Source of the DNA: Gammaproteobacteria bacterium
GTDB lineage: Bacteria > Pseudomonadota > Gammaproteobacteria > Pseudomonadales > Pseudohongiellaceae
Assembly: GCA_029246545.1 (NCBI GenBank)
Contig: JAQWMX010000005.1
Span: 354,995-418,994, forward strand
DNA length: 64,000 nt
Reading direction: 5' to 3'
Shown here: positions 21,787-30,510 of the stretch, one piece after another
Layout of the letters: each line of letters starts with the position of its first letter
Numbering within the stretch: the stretch's first letter is position 1
Notes under the pieces: model-generated
What the model was told of the DNA's origin: nothing
The model's input: only the letters and a program-made list of their open reading frames with translations
Databases searched by the model: none
Program-made: the position numbers and the translations under genes

Positions 21787-22866
21787 CTATTCAGTGCTTA
21801 TTTTACCATGTTCCACGTGAAACAGCTTCAATTCTTTCTCTTTTTGTAGAGGCTCAAAGAGCTGTTCTTTTTCAATACCAGTAACAAAAACCTGCTCCCC
21901 AATTTGGGCCAGTATCGCTAACACTTTTGCCCTATTAGCACTATCAAGCTCAGCCGGCAAATCATCTACTAAGAACAAGCACCCTTTACCCAAAACTTTT
22001 TTTAACGCTAATGCCTGCGCTAATTTCATAGCGATGACTAAAAGCTTTTGCTGCCCTCTTGATAAAACATCAGCAGCTGAGTTTTTGCCAATCTGAATTC
22101 TTAAGTCTGCACGGTGAGGCCCTGCACTTGTGAACCCATTGCGAACGTCTCTTTGTATGTTGCTCTTTAATATATCTTCTAGTTTATGCTCATCATCCCA
22201 GCCCTTAAAATAATGAATAGAAAAGTTATCCAAGATCAATAAATTTTCTAATATCTCAGCCAGGCAATTTTCAAGCTGAATAGCATGCTCATTTCGAAAT
22301 GCATCAATTTTCTCTGCATGCTGGCAAAGTTCACGCGTCCAGGGCCTAACCTCTGCGGGATTGACTATTTTATTTTTTAACAAGCTGTTTCTATTTTGTA
22401 AGGCTCTTTGCGCCTGCCTCCAATGAAGAATAAAAGATTGTTCCACGTGGAACACCCCCCAATCTAGATAGGCCCTTCTGACGCTTGGGCCGCCTTCTAA
22501 AATTTTGAAAGCGTCTGCATTAAGAATTTGCAGTGGAAGCACTTGCGCAAGCTCTGCTCTGCTTGCTGTTTTTTCTCCGTTTATGTGAGTTTTTTGCTCA
22601 CCCTGCCTAAGCTTGCTAAACCCAAGGGTCTCCCCATCGTCTAATTCACAAAAAACAACGCTTTCATCTGCATTATTTTGAATAACTGGGGCTTTGGAGC
22701 TGCTACGAAATGTCTTCCCTCTACCCAATAGATAAATTGCCTCAAGCAGGGAAGTCTTGCCGCTACCATTTTTACCATATATAAGGTTAAAGCCCGGAGA
22801 GGGCGTGAGCGAGACTGAGTCCAAATTGCGTAATTTGGAAACTCTCAGTTTTGTTAGAAAGGGCAT
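21787..22866 (-). CDS. recF: DNA replication and repair protein RecF
   Basis: SMC-like ATPase that helps load RecA at gapped DNA. The 359-residue protein has the Walker A motif IYGKNGSGKTSLLEAIYLL near residue 31, GKTFRSS, the ABC signature region DVLSRGQQKLLVIAMKLAQA, and the Walker B part CLFLVDDLPAELD. Two parS sites lie inside the gene and are translated as FHVE segments: GVFHVEQSF in the middle and LFHVEHGK at the C-terminus. It lies 32 bases after dnaN. Apart from the embedded sites nothing is unusual. Confidence 0.97.
   Translation of the reverse strand: MPFLTKLRVSKLRNLDSVSLTPSPGFNLIYGKNGSGKTSLLEAIYLLGRGKTFRSSSKAPVIQNNADESVVFCELDDGETLGFSKLRQGEQKTHINGEKTASRAELAQVLPLQILNADAFKILEGGPSVRRAYLDWGVFHVEQSFILHWRQAQRALQNRNSLLKNKIVNPAEVRPWTRELCQHAEKIDAFRNEHAIQLENCLAEILENLLILDNFSIHYFKGWDDEHKLEDILKSNIQRDVRNGFTSAGPHRADLRIQIGKNSAADVLSRGQQKLLVIAMKLAQALALKKVLGKGCLFLVDDLPAELDSANRAKVLAILAQIGEQVFVTGIEKEQLFEPLQKEKELKLFHVEHGKISTE
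21809..21824. other. parS centromere site 1 (TGTTCCACGTGAAACA)
   Basis: The 16-base sequence TGTTCCACGTGAAACA matches the bacterial parS consensus TGTTNCACGTGAAACA at every position and is a near-perfect palindrome. ParB binds such sites and spreads around them for chromosome segregation. It lies at the 3' end of recF and encodes FHVEH in that frame. A parA-parB pair is present at 33098-34819, and other origin regions carry parS in similar places. Confidence 0.92.
22439..22454. other. parS centromere site 2 (TGTTCCACGTGGAACA)
   Basis: The 16-base sequence TGTTCCACGTGGAACA is a perfect palindrome and has the exact form of the parS sites known in Pseudomonas. It lies in the middle of recF, about 630 bases from the other site, and encodes FHVE in the recF frame. 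Two intact sites so close to oriC would form one ParB nucleation cluster. Confidence 0.93.
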
Positions 22867-22898
22867 AATTTAGAGGCAGACTGCCTCGGCTGGTATGT

Positions 22899-24002
22899 TT
22901 ATAGCCGCATAGGCATTACAACATAAAGCGCGCTGCTGCCATCTGCCCCTTGAATCAGGGCGCTGCTATTTGAGTCTGAAACTATAACTTGAACTGTTTC
23001 AGTATCAAGCACAGTAAGAACATCAATTAGATAGCTTACATTGAAGCCTATTTCTAATGAGTCACCTTTATATTCGACTGCTACGATTTCTTCCGCTTCT
23101 TCCTGTTCTGGATTATTCGCAAGAATTTTAATTTCATCATCTAGCAAGGTTAAACGAATGCCTCGAAACTTCTCATTAGAAAGGATCGCTGTTCTGCTTA
23201 AGGATTGTCTAAGTTCGTTGCGGTCAGCAATAATCTTCTTATCCCCGCCTTTAGGAAGCACTCGGTCATAGTCAGGAAATTTACCGTCTACTAATTTTGA
23301 TGTGAAAGTGAAATTAGCAGTTTTTGCGCGAATGTGGTTTGAGCCTATAACAATATCTACACTGTCTTCTCCTTCGGCTAATAGGCGAGCAAGCTCTAAA
23401 ATGCCCTTGCGCGGCACAATTACTTGTATAATTTTATCTGCTGAAGTGCTCATGTCTTCAGTATCCATCGCCAGACGATGCCCGTCAGTTGCTACTACAC
23501 GGAGGAAGTTAGGGCTAACTTCAAATAATAGGCCGTTTAAATAATAGCGAACATCTTGCTGCGCCATTGCAAAACTGGTGCTATCTAACATTTCTTTCAG
23601 CCTTTCCTGAGAAATTGAAAACTCTAAGGCCTCAGAAGACTCTTCTGCACTAGGGAAATCAGAAGGCGGCAAGGTAGATAGGGTAAATCGGCTTCTGCCA
23701 GATCGAATTACCAGTTTATTATCATCAAGCTCCATTTTTAAACTTGCGCTATCAGGAAGAGACTTACAAATATCCATAAGCTTTCTAGCTGGAACAGTAA
23801 CTTCTCCGCTTTGGGAGCCGTTTTCAATCTCTACACGGCCAATTAGCTCTACTTCTAGATCCGTTCCCGTCATCGAAAGTTGATTACCATCAAGCACTAG
23901 CAAAACATTGGATAAAACTGGCAATGTTTGACGTCTTTCCACCACGCCAGTTACTAGTTGCAGGGGCTTAATCAATGTTTCTCGAGAAATTTCAAATTGC
24001 AT
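22899..24002 (-). CDS. dnaN: DNA polymerase III beta sliding clamp
   Basis: Ring-shaped processivity clamp of the replicase. The 367-residue product has the three-domain clamp plan: the start MQFEISRETLIKPLQLVTGVVERRQTLP (given here only in outline), PVLSNVLL, the middle domain with FAMAQQDVRYYLNGLLFE and VATDGHRLA, FPDYDRVLPK, and the C-terminal YVVMPMRL, which is the conserved end that forms the peptide-binding pocket. It lies 36 bases after dnaA and is part of the dnaA operon. Confidence 0.98.
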   Translation of the reverse strand: MQFEISRETLIKPLQLVTGVVERRQTLPVLSNVLLVLDGNQLSMTGTDLEVELIGRVEIENGSQSGEVTVPARKLMDICKSLPDSASLKMELDDNKLVIRSGRSRFTLSTLPPSDFPSAEESSEALEFSISQERLKEMLDSTSFAMAQQDVRYYLNGLLFEVSPNFLRVVATDGHRLAMDTEDMSTSADKIIQVIVPRKGILELARLLAEGEDSVDIVIGSNHIRAKTANFTFTSKLVDGKFPDYDRVLPKGGDKKIIADRNELRQSLSRTAILSNEKFRGIRLTLLDDEIKILANNPEQEEAEEIVAVEYKGDSLEIGFNVSYLIDVLTVLDTETVQVIVSDSNSSALIQGADGSSALYVVMPMRL

Positions 24003-24038
24003 TGCTATACTCTTTTGTCTGATTAACTTGCATCTAAA

Positions 24039-25649
24039 TTAACTGGATAATGACCGCAATAAATTTTGATAATCCTCATAAGTATCTGAAGAGGATTTTT
24101 TCAATTCATTTATCTTACGGCAGGCGTGAAGAACCGTAGTATGATCGCGATCCCCATACATAGTGCCAATTTCTGGCAAGCTATGATTAGTCAAATCTTT
24201 AGATAGACACATTGCCATTTGTCGAGGCCTTGCGATTGATCGATTGCGCCTTTTCGATATCATATCAGTCATTTTAATTTTGTAATACTCTGCAACGGTA
24301 CGTTGAATATTATCAACACTAATAAGCTTGTTTTGAATCGCAAGTAGATCTTTTAAGGCTTCCTTAATTAGAGGAATAGAAATTTCGCTTCCGGTAAAAC
24401 GCGCGTGAGCTATAACTTTTTTCAAGGCGCCTTCTAGTTCACGCACATTAGATCTGAGTTTTTGAGCCATAAACATGGCTTCTTGATTTGGCAAGAATAC
24501 ATTGTCCCGATTAGCTTTATTAATAAGGATTGCCGCCCTTGTTTCTAACTCTGGGGGCTCTACGGCTACTGACAAGCCCCAGCCAAAACGAGACTTTAAT
24601 CTTTCTTCTAAGCCATTGATTTCACTATGGTATTTGTCACAAGTCATGATTATTTGGCGACCACCTTCAAAGATAGCATTAAAGGTGTGAAAAAATTCTT
24701 CCTGTGACCTTTCTTTGTTGGCAAAAAACTGGATATCGTCAATAAGCAGAGCATCAACCGAGTGATAATATCGCTTAAATTCGTTTATTGCGTTTAACTG
24801 CAAAGCTGACACCATGCTGCCGACAAAAGTTTGGGAATGAAGATAAACCACATTTGCATTTGGGTTTTGTTTGATTAACTGATTGCCAATACTATGCATC
24901 AAATGCGTTTTGCCTAGCCCGACTCCTCCATATATAAAAAGCGGGTTATAGGCTCCACCAGGATTGTCGGCTACTTGGGCAGCAGCAGCTCGGGCAAGCT
25001 GGTTAGATTTGCCTTCAATAAAGTTATTAAAGGTATAGCTTTTATTAAGCTCTCCTTTATAACGAAGGCGGCCACCAAGTTTATTGCTAAATGCTGAAGA
25101 ACTAGAAGGTTGCTGAGTATGTTGATCACTAGTGCGCTGGTGGAATGACAGGCTTGATTGAATCGGGCTTGCTTCTTCATAGGATTGTTGAAACAAACTT
25201 TGCTTATCTTCACAAAAACTTTGATTAAGAGGGATGTCATTAACTACAGGTCCAACGGCCTTTTTAGTAAAAGGTGCGCTTTGCTGTTGTTCAGCTTGAT
25301 CAAAACTATCAGGCGCTTGTAAATTACTTAAATCAGCCGTGCTTATAGCCTCGTCCAAATTAAAGTCTGAATTGCTTACAACGTCTAAGCGTATGCCAAG
25401 TGGGGCTTGCTCACTAAGCTCTTCCATTAGCTCAATTATTCGATCGAGGAAATTTTCTTTTATCCATTCAAGTACAAATTTATTAGGTGAAAGCAGATAA
25501 AGGCAATCTGTGCTTGGCGTTAAACCTTCGGCATCATGCTCAGCTTTTACAGCAATTATTTTTAATGGTCTTATCCAGGTGTTGAACTGTTGTGCCGGGA
25601 GTTCATTTTTTAGGCAATAAATACACTTCTGCCAAGTAGCTACAATCAC
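24039..25649 (-). CDS. dnaA: Chromosomal replication initiator DnaA
   Basis: AAA+ initiator that binds DnaA boxes and melts oriC. The 536-residue protein is longer than E. coli DnaA (467), mostly because of an extended glutamine/serine-rich domain II at about residues 105-195. Seen: domain I with [20 protein letters not shown], domain III with Walker [18 protein letters not shown] near residue 240, Walker [15 protein letters not shown], and domain IV with [14 protein letters not shown] and the DNA-binding signature [15 protein letters not shown]. The start is a GTG at 25649. The oriC spacer with two DnaA boxes lies just upstream, which suggests autoregulation. Confidence 0.98.
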   Translation of the reverse strand: MIVATWQKCIYCLKNELPAQQFNTWIRPLKIIAVKAEHDAEGLTPSTDCLYLLSPNKFVLEWIKENFLDRIIELMEELSEQAPLGIRLDVVSNSDFNLDEAISTADLSNLQAPDSFDQAEQQQSAPFTKKAVGPVVNDIPLNQSFCEDKQSLFQQSYEEASPIQSSLSFHQRTSDQHTQQPSSSSAFSNKLGGRLRYKGELNKSYTFNNFIEGKSNQLARAAAAQVADNPGGAYNPLFIYGGVGLGKTHLMHSIGNQLIKQNPNANVVYLHSQTFVGSMVSALQLNAINEFKRYYHSVDALLIDDIQFFANKERSQEEFFHTFNAIFEGGRQIIMTCDKYHSEINGLEERLKSRFGWGLSVAVEPPELETRAAILINKANRDNVFLPNQEAMFMAQKLRSNVRELEGALKKVIAHARFTGSEISIPLIKEALKDLLAIQNKLISVDNIQRTVAEYYKIKMTDMISKRRNRSIARPRQMAMCLSKDLTNHSLPEIGTMYGDRDHTTVLHACRKINELKKSSSDTYEDYQNLLRSLSS

Positions 25650-25718
25650 AATGCTAAAGACTCCAAGGTTGATTTTTCTTATTAGGTTTTGGCTTAATTC
25701 TACTGATTGAAGGCATGC

Positions 25719-25727
25719 TTATCCACA
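25719..25727 (+). promoter_or_regulatory. DnaA box (TTATCCACA)
   Basis: An exact match to the highest-affinity DnaA box TTATCCACA. It is 70 bases upstream of the dnaA start codon, so it can serve both origin function and feedback on dnaA transcription. Confidence 0.88.
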
Positions 25728-25856
25728 TAAAAACTAAAAAAACTCGATATTTTCATCACCAAAAATATACATACTTATCAGTGTGTTAAATTGCAAATGC
25801 TGAAAAATACCGAACTAAAAAAGCGACACAATTCGTCCTATGTTCGAAGCAATTCC

Positions 25857-25865
25857 TGTGTATAA
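25857..25865 (-). promoter_or_regulatory. DnaA box (TTATACACA on the minus strand)
   Basis: TGTGTATAA on the plus strand reads TTATACACA on the other, a full match to the TTATNCACA consensus. It faces the first box across 129 bases and lies beside the T-rich stretch that may be the unwinding element. Confidence 0.85.
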
Positions 25866-25993
25866 CTTGTGCAAAACTTGTTGAGATAAAAAATCGCTTG
25901 AGCATTTGTTTTTTTTCGATAAAGATTGTTAGAGTTTTAAGCTTGGTTGTTTGTGAGCTAGCCTCTGCAAGGCGTTATTTTTTAGTGCATTTC

Positions 25994-26022
25994 TTGCTTT
26001 CCCTAAGTGAACCATTTAGAAT
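25994..26022 (+). promoter_or_regulatory. Predicted sigma70 promoter of rpmH
   Basis: TTGCTT at 25994-25999 and TAGAAT at 26017-26022 are separated by exactly 17 bases. The -10 element matches five of six consensus positions and the -35 three of six. It lies 72 bases upstream of the rpmH start codon, and would drive rpmH-rnpA-yidD-yidC. Confidence 0.55.
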
Positions 26023-26094
26023 CCCGACCCCTGTTTAAGGCAGCCCTTAACTTAATGGTCTAGGCCTTTTTAATTATCAAGTATAGAGTTTGTT

Positions 26095-26229
26095 ATGAAA
26101 AGAACATTTCAGCCAAGCGTATTGAAACGAGCCAGAACTCATGGTTTCCGATCAAGAATGGCAACTAAAGGCGGACGACACGTCCTCAACCGCAGAAGAG
26201 CCAAAGGTAGAGCTAGACTTTCAGCTTAA
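26095..26229 (+). CDS. rpmH: 50S ribosomal protein L34
   Basis: Small, very basic large-subunit ribosomal protein. The 44-residue product begins [20 protein letters not shown] and contains the diagnostic [19 protein letters not shown]; length is exactly that of bacterial L34. The ATG at 26095 is the only sensible start. It is the first gene to the right of oriC and precedes rnpA, as in nearly all bacteria. Confidence 0.97.
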   Translation: MKRTFQPSVLKRARTHGFRSRMATKGGRHVLNRRRAKGRARLSA

Positions 26230-26351
26230 GACCTAGAATTTTTTAATGCATTAAGTTTTAAAGGCCCGGTTATTAGCCGCCAATGTGCATCATTAATAAT
26301 TCATTTATCCTACTTCGCTTTCTGGCATTCTTCATCAGCAAGGAGAAACCA

Positions 26352-26711
26352 ATGGGTAAGCAAGGTTTTAGTAAAGCTTCCCGCCTGTTGGGTCCTTCAC
26401 AATACAGCACGGTTTTTAAAAAAGCGGATTTTAAACTGTCGGCCGCTACGATATTAATGCTCGTTAGTAAGTCAGCCTTACCACCTCGTCTTGGTGTTGT
26501 TATTGCCAAAAAGAATGTAAAAAGCGCTGTACAACGAAATAGATTAAAAAGACTAGTTCGCGAAACTTTTCGGCTTAGGCAAGAAGAGTTTGGTACAATT
26601 GACATGGTTGTTCTGGCTCGACAAAGTCTGGACAAAATGAATAACCAAGAAGTGCTGACTCAAATAAATAAATTATTTGACGAGCTAATTATCAAACTTA
26701 ATAAAATTTAA
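26352..26711 (+). CDS. rnpA: Ribonuclease P protein component
   Basis: Protein cofactor of RNase P, which trims the 5' ends of tRNA precursors. The frame is open from 26283, but the ATG at 26352 is chosen because AAGGAGA lies just upstream and the family begins near [17 protein letters not shown]; this gives 119 residues, the normal size. The signature [29 protein letters not shown] is the RNA-binding RNR motif region. It lies between rpmH and yidD. Confidence 0.95.
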   Translation: MGKQGFSKASRLLGPSQYSTVFKKADFKLSAATILMLVSKSALPPRLGVVIAKKNVKSAVQRNRLKRLVRETFRLRQEEFGTIDMVVLARQSLDKMNNQEVLTQINKLFDELIIKLNKI

Positions 26712-26713
26712 TA

Positions 26714-26974
26714 ATGCCTACTCATAAACCTTCATTTCTTGCCAGAGCTTTTTTAGGACTAATAAATACATACCGATATTTAATTAGCCCTATAATCGGG
26801 CAACATTGCCGATATTACCCAAGCTGCTCTTCGTTTACTAAAGAGGCTATCTGTGAACACGGCGCATTGAAAGGAGGCTGGCTTGGCATAAAAAGAATTT
26901 GCCGTTGCCACCCTTACCATCAAGGCGGGTACGACCCCGTTCCTCAAACACCCGAATTAACTAATCAGAAGTAA
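26714..26974 (+). CDS. yidD: Membrane protein insertion efficiency factor YidD
   Basis: Small membrane-associated protein that supports YidC/Sec-dependent insertion. The 86-residue product has the conserved core [20 protein letters not shown], then [42 protein letters not shown] (described here by its key Cys-Ser-Cys and [12 protein letters not shown] ending). The ATG at 26714 comes two bases after the rnpA stop, so it is likely coupled to rnpA. It precedes yidC. Confidence 0.95.
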   Translation: MPTHKPSFLARAFLGLINTYRYLISPIIGQHCRYYPSCSSFTKEAICEHGALKGGWLGIKRICRCHPYHQGGYDPVPQTPELTNQK

Positions 26975-26982
26975 GATACCTT

Positions 26983-28662
26983 ATGAACCATACCCGTAAC
27001 GCATTACTTGCTGGCTTAGCGCTTGTTTCCTATTTAATGTTATTAGCCTGGAATGGAGATTATCCTCAACAGGTTCAGCAAAGTGTTGAAATAGCTAGCG
27101 CGCCGATACCAAATTCAATTGACCTTCCTCAGGCGATAAATAGCAATCAAGCAGAAGACTTACCACAGGTACAAGCTCGCTCTGAGCCCGTTAATACACC
27201 AGCAGCTACTGATAATAGCTCATTAATAACAGTTTCAACGCCATCACATAAAGTAACAATAAACCTGTTAGGTGGAGACATAGTTTCAATAGCCCTGCCG
27301 AAATATCCGACTAACTTAGATACCCCAAATGACCCTTTCGTTCTATTAAGAAACGATAATGCTGGCGTCTATGTCTCACAAAGCGGCTTGATCGGGGAGA
27401 ATGGCCCTGATGCAAACGCTTCGGGAAGACCGCTATACCAATCACAACAATCAGAATACGCTATTGTTTCTGGTGAATTATCTGTTGATCTACTATTTAC
27501 AGATCTATCTGGTGTACAGATAACCAAGCGTTTTACTTTTACTGCTGAAGATTATCTCATTGATGTTGAGTACTTAATAAATAATCAAAGCCAAAACAGT
27601 TGGTCTGCTAATCTATTTGGTCAAATAAAAAGGGATGGCTCTCCTGACCCTAGCACTACAGGTGGTTTTGGTTTAAGAGACTACTTGGGCGCAGCCATTA
27701 CCCTGGAAGATGATCCGTATAAAAAAATAGATTTTGGTGACATTGATAGTGGAGAGCCTACTTATAACGTTAATGGCGGCTGGATAGCATTTTCTCAGCA
27801 TTATTTCTTAAGTAGCTGGATTCCTCAACAAGAACAAATAAATACATATACGACCAGAAAAAATAATGCCGGACAATATCTCATCGGTTTTGTTAGTCCA
27901 GCAACCTCAGTTGCACCAGGCCAAACTCAATCTATTAGAGCAGGTTTCTGGGCTGGCCCAAAAGACCAATACCGTTTAGGAGAAATCCATCAAGACCTCG
28001 ATTTAACAATCGATTATGGTTGGCTATGGTTTATTGCCCAACCAATCTTTTGGTTATTAGTACAAATAAATCACGCAATAGGAAATTTTGGTTTTTCAAT
28101 TATTGGCTTAACAATCGTAATTAAAATTTTATTTATGCGGCTATCTGCTTCAAGTTATCGGTCTATGGCTAAAATGAGGCGCCTGGCACCTAAGGTTGCA
28201 CAACTAAAGGACAGGTATGGCGAGGACAAACAAAAACTCATGCAAGCACAAATGGACCTATGGAAAAAAGAAAAAGTAAACCCTTTAGGGGGTTGTTTGC
28301 CTATGTTGCTGCAAATGCCTGTACTTATCGGTATTTATTGGGTCTTAATGAAGAGTGTTGAATTACGACAGGCGCCATTTTTACTGTGGTATAACGACCT
28401 GTCTGTAATGGACCCTTATTTTATTCTACCTTTAATTATGGGCGCATCCATGTTTGTCTCTCAAATGTTATCTCCTATGGCAACAGCAGATCCAGTTCAA
28501 GCTAAAGTAATGAAATTAATGCCGGTCGTTTTTACAGTGTTTTTCTTATGGTTCCCAGCTGGCTTGGTTTTATACTGGTTAGTTAGTAACGTTTTCAATA
28601 TAGCCCAACAATCTTATATTATTCGAAGCGTTAACAGATCATACGAGAATAAAGCTGCATAG
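26983..28662 (+). CDS. yidC: Membrane protein insertase YidC
   Basis: Inserts and folds inner-membrane proteins, including the Fo subunits encoded further right in this window. The 559-residue protein has an N-terminal helix (about 7-24), a large periplasmic beta domain (about 70-340), and a C-terminal five-helix core with FSIIGLTIVIKILFMRL, the cytosolic loop with YRSMAKMRRLAPKVAQLKDRYG, LWKKEKVNPLGGCLPMLLQMPVLIGIYWVL, and YWLVSNVFNIAQQSYI. It starts 8 bases after yidD. Confidence 0.97.
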   Translation: MNHTRNALLAGLALVSYLMLLAWNGDYPQQVQQSVEIASAPIPNSIDLPQAINSNQAEDLPQVQARSEPVNTPAATDNSSLITVSTPSHKVTINLLGGDIVSIALPKYPTNLDTPNDPFVLLRNDNAGVYVSQSGLIGENGPDANASGRPLYQSQQSEYAIVSGELSVDLLFTDLSGVQITKRFTFTAEDYLIDVEYLINNQSQNSWSANLFGQIKRDGSPDPSTTGGFGLRDYLGAAITLEDDPYKKIDFGDIDSGEPTYNVNGGWIAFSQHYFLSSWIPQQEQINTYTTRKNNAGQYLIGFVSPATSVAPGQTQSIRAGFWAGPKDQYRLGEIHQDLDLTIDYGWLWFIAQPIFWLLVQINHAIGNFGFSIIGLTIVIKILFMRLSASSYRSMAKMRRLAPKVAQLKDRYGEDKQKLMQAQMDLWKKEKVNPLGGCLPMLLQMPVLIGIYWVLMKSVELRQAPFLLWYNDLSVMDPYFILPLIMGASMFVSQMLSPMATADPVQAKVMKLMPVVFTVFFLWFPAGLVLYWLVSNVFNIAQQSYIIRSVNRSYENKAA

Positions 28663-28684
28663 TTATATAATTAAATAACCGTTC

Positions 28685-30067
28685 ATGCCAAATGTCAGCG
28701 GACAAAGTACTGATACTATTTGCGCAATAGCAACGCCTAGCGGTATTGGTGGTGTTGGTATTGTTCGTGTATCTGGCCCATTAGTAGAAGCTATTGTTGT
28801 AAGTATTATTGGTGAAATCCCTCCTGCTAGGTATGCCCACTATTCGACATTTATCAATGCCAACAAAGAAATTCTTGATAAAGGCATAAGTCTCTTTTTC
28901 CCATCGCCAAATTCTTTCACTGGCGAAGATGTGCTTGAGTTTCAGGCTCATGGTGGTCCGATTATTCTTGATCAACTTATGCAAACTATTCTTGCTTGCG
29001 GAGCTAGAATTGCTAGGCCGGGAGAGTTCTCCGAACGCGCTTTTCTAAATAACAAAATAGATTTAACCCAAGCTGAAGCTATTGCTGATTTAATAGAAAG
29101 TCATTCTGTTTTAGCGGCTAGGCATGCGCTGCGTTCTTTACAAGGAGAATTTTCATCACTGATAAATGCTTTGCTCTCTTCTATTATAGAATTACGTGTT
29201 TTTGTTGAAGCTGCTATAGATTTTCCTGAAGAAGAAATTGACTTTCTTGCCTCTTCAGATGTTAAAGATAAGCTTGTCATTCTTTTACAGGAGTTAGATA
29301 AAATTCTAGCTCAAGCAAAAACTGGCAGCATATTAAAAGAAGGGCTTTCTATTGTAATAGTTGGTGAACCAAATGTTGGAAAATCTAGCCTTTTAAATAT
29401 TCTAAGCGGAAACGATTCAGCTATAGTTACTAACATTCCTGGAACCACTCGAGATACTCTGAAAGAGTTAATTGATTTAGATGGCCTTCCTGCTCATTTT
29501 ATAGATACAGCTGGATTAAGGAAAAGCGCTGATATTGTAGAACAAGAAGGCATGAGGCGAACTTGGGATGCTGTAAAAAAAGCTGATCATATTTTATTGC
29601 TAGTTGATAGTAATAAAGATACTGCTTTAAACAATCATCCAATGTTGCAAGAGCTAATAAAAGAAAGCCCAGATCTCGATAAAATAACAATAGTTAAAAA
29701 TAAAATAGATTTAAATTCACAAAAAGCCGGCATTAACTTTAATGATGAAATTAAAGTTCATTGTGTCTCTGTTTCAGTATTAAAAAACATTGGCATAGAA
29801 AACCTTATCTCTCATTTAAAGCATGTGTCTGGGTTTACAATAAATGAAGAAGGAGGCTTTATCGCGAGGCGGCGCCATGTGGATGCGCTCAATAGGGCAA
29901 AATTGTCAGTAGAAAAAGCACAAGAACAACTGCTTAAATATAAAGCCGGTGAATTACTGGCTGATGATCTTCGTCAGGCTCAATTAGCCCTATCTGAAAT
30001 AACCGGAGAATTTAGCTCCGATGATCTGCTTGGTGAAATATTCTCTTCTTTTTGCATAGGTAAGTAA
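28685..30067 (+). CDS. mnmE: tRNA uridine-5-carboxymethylaminomethyl(34) synthesis GTPase MnmE
   Basis: With MnmG, MnmE modifies U34 in the wobble position of certain tRNAs. The 460-residue protein has an N-terminal tetrahydrofolate-binding domain (DTICAIATPSGIGGVGIVRVSG, here in outline, and GEDVLEFQAHGGP), a helical domain, and an inserted G domain with P-loop VGEPNVGKSSLLN near residue 227, the switch IPGTTRD, DTAGLRKSADIVEQEG, and NKIDL. It ends with the C-terminal motif CIGK, containing the catalytic Cys. Partner mnmG lies 443 bases downstream. Confidence 0.97.
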   Translation: MPNVSGQSTDTICAIATPSGIGGVGIVRVSGPLVEAIVVSIIGEIPPARYAHYSTFINANKEILDKGISLFFPSPNSFTGEDVLEFQAHGGPIILDQLMQTILACGARIARPGEFSERAFLNNKIDLTQAEAIADLIESHSVLAARHALRSLQGEFSSLINALLSSIIELRVFVEAAIDFPEEEIDFLASSDVKDKLVILLQELDKILAQAKTGSILKEGLSIVIVGEPNVGKSSLLNILSGNDSAIVTNIPGTTRDTLKELIDLDGLPAHFIDTAGLRKSADIVEQEGMRRTWDAVKKADHILLLVDSNKDTALNNHPMLQELIKESPDLDKITIVKNKIDLNSQKAGINFNDEIKVHCVSVSVLKNIGIENLISHLKHVSGFTINEEGGFIARRRHVDALNRAKLSVEKAQEQLLKYKAGELLADDLRQAQLALSEITGEFSSDDLLGEIFSSFCIGK

Positions 30068-30510
30068 TAGGTAAGTAACGGGCAAACAGCAAATAAGTAA
30101 GCTGCGACAAAAAGTGATTATTCCCGCTTTAATAAGCTGTTAAAAACTAGGCTTATTTTTCTAGTTCTTTATGTATAAATTTGTAATTCTTTTGTAAGGT
30201 GAAAAATCAACGCAAAGCATACATAAATATCACCAGTTAATCCCTAGCAAACAAGCAGGATGAACCCAGCATTCCCACAAAGATATATATTTACAACTCT
30301 TTGAATATTAAAGGAAATAACTACTTTTAAACAAGTCAAAGCCTTACTAATAATAGTAATAACATTAGAATAATAACTAATATAACAATATAGTCTCTTC
30401 TATCTTTATTATTTATATAAAGAAGGAAACAGGAAGATAACTCTATAAATTTCCCTGTGAAACCGTATACTTAGCGCCCCTTTAATTTAGAGCTGCTTTA
30501 ACAAAATATT
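30068..30510. other. AT-rich spacer between mnmE and mnmG
   Basis: A 443-base gap, unusually long for this compact region. It is strongly AT-rich, with an ATA/AATA-rich stretch at about 30340-30425. A weak hairpin AATAAGC...GCTTATT (30131-30157) followed by a few T residues could end mnmE transcription. No perfect DnaA box, RNA gene or credible open frame is seen. The mnmG promoter should lie at its right end, but I cannot assign it. Confidence 0.5.
30131..30161 (+). terminator. Weak hairpin terminator candidate after mnmE
   Basis: The inverted repeat AATAAGC (30131-30137) and GCTTATT (30151-30157) can pair over seven bases with a 13-base loop, followed by TTT and C. The stem is AT-rich and the T run short, so it is a weak call. 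Confidence 0.35.

Larger units (their letters stand above)
25650..26094. other. Replication origin region (oriC)
   Basis: A 445-base AT-rich spacer between the divergent dnaA and rpmH genes, the position of oriC in Pseudomonas. It holds two perfect DnaA boxes in opposite orientation, at 25719-25727 and 25857-25865. AT-rich tracts suited to unwinding lie at 25668-25683 and around 25905-25930 (a run of T with GATAAAGATTG). Gene direction switches here, from leftward dnaA-gyrB to rightward rpmH onward. The upstream sequences of dnaA and rpmH also lie inside. No protein or RNA gene is visible. Confidence 0.85.

Noticed and set aside
26283..26351. Upstream extension of rnpA to an ATG at 26283
   Set aside because: The 23 extra residues do not resemble the family, and the ATG at 26352 has a clear AAGGAG ribosome site.
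30068..30510. E. coli-like oriC next to mnmG
   Set aside because: No perfect DnaA box is present there, while two occur in the dnaA-rpmH spacer.
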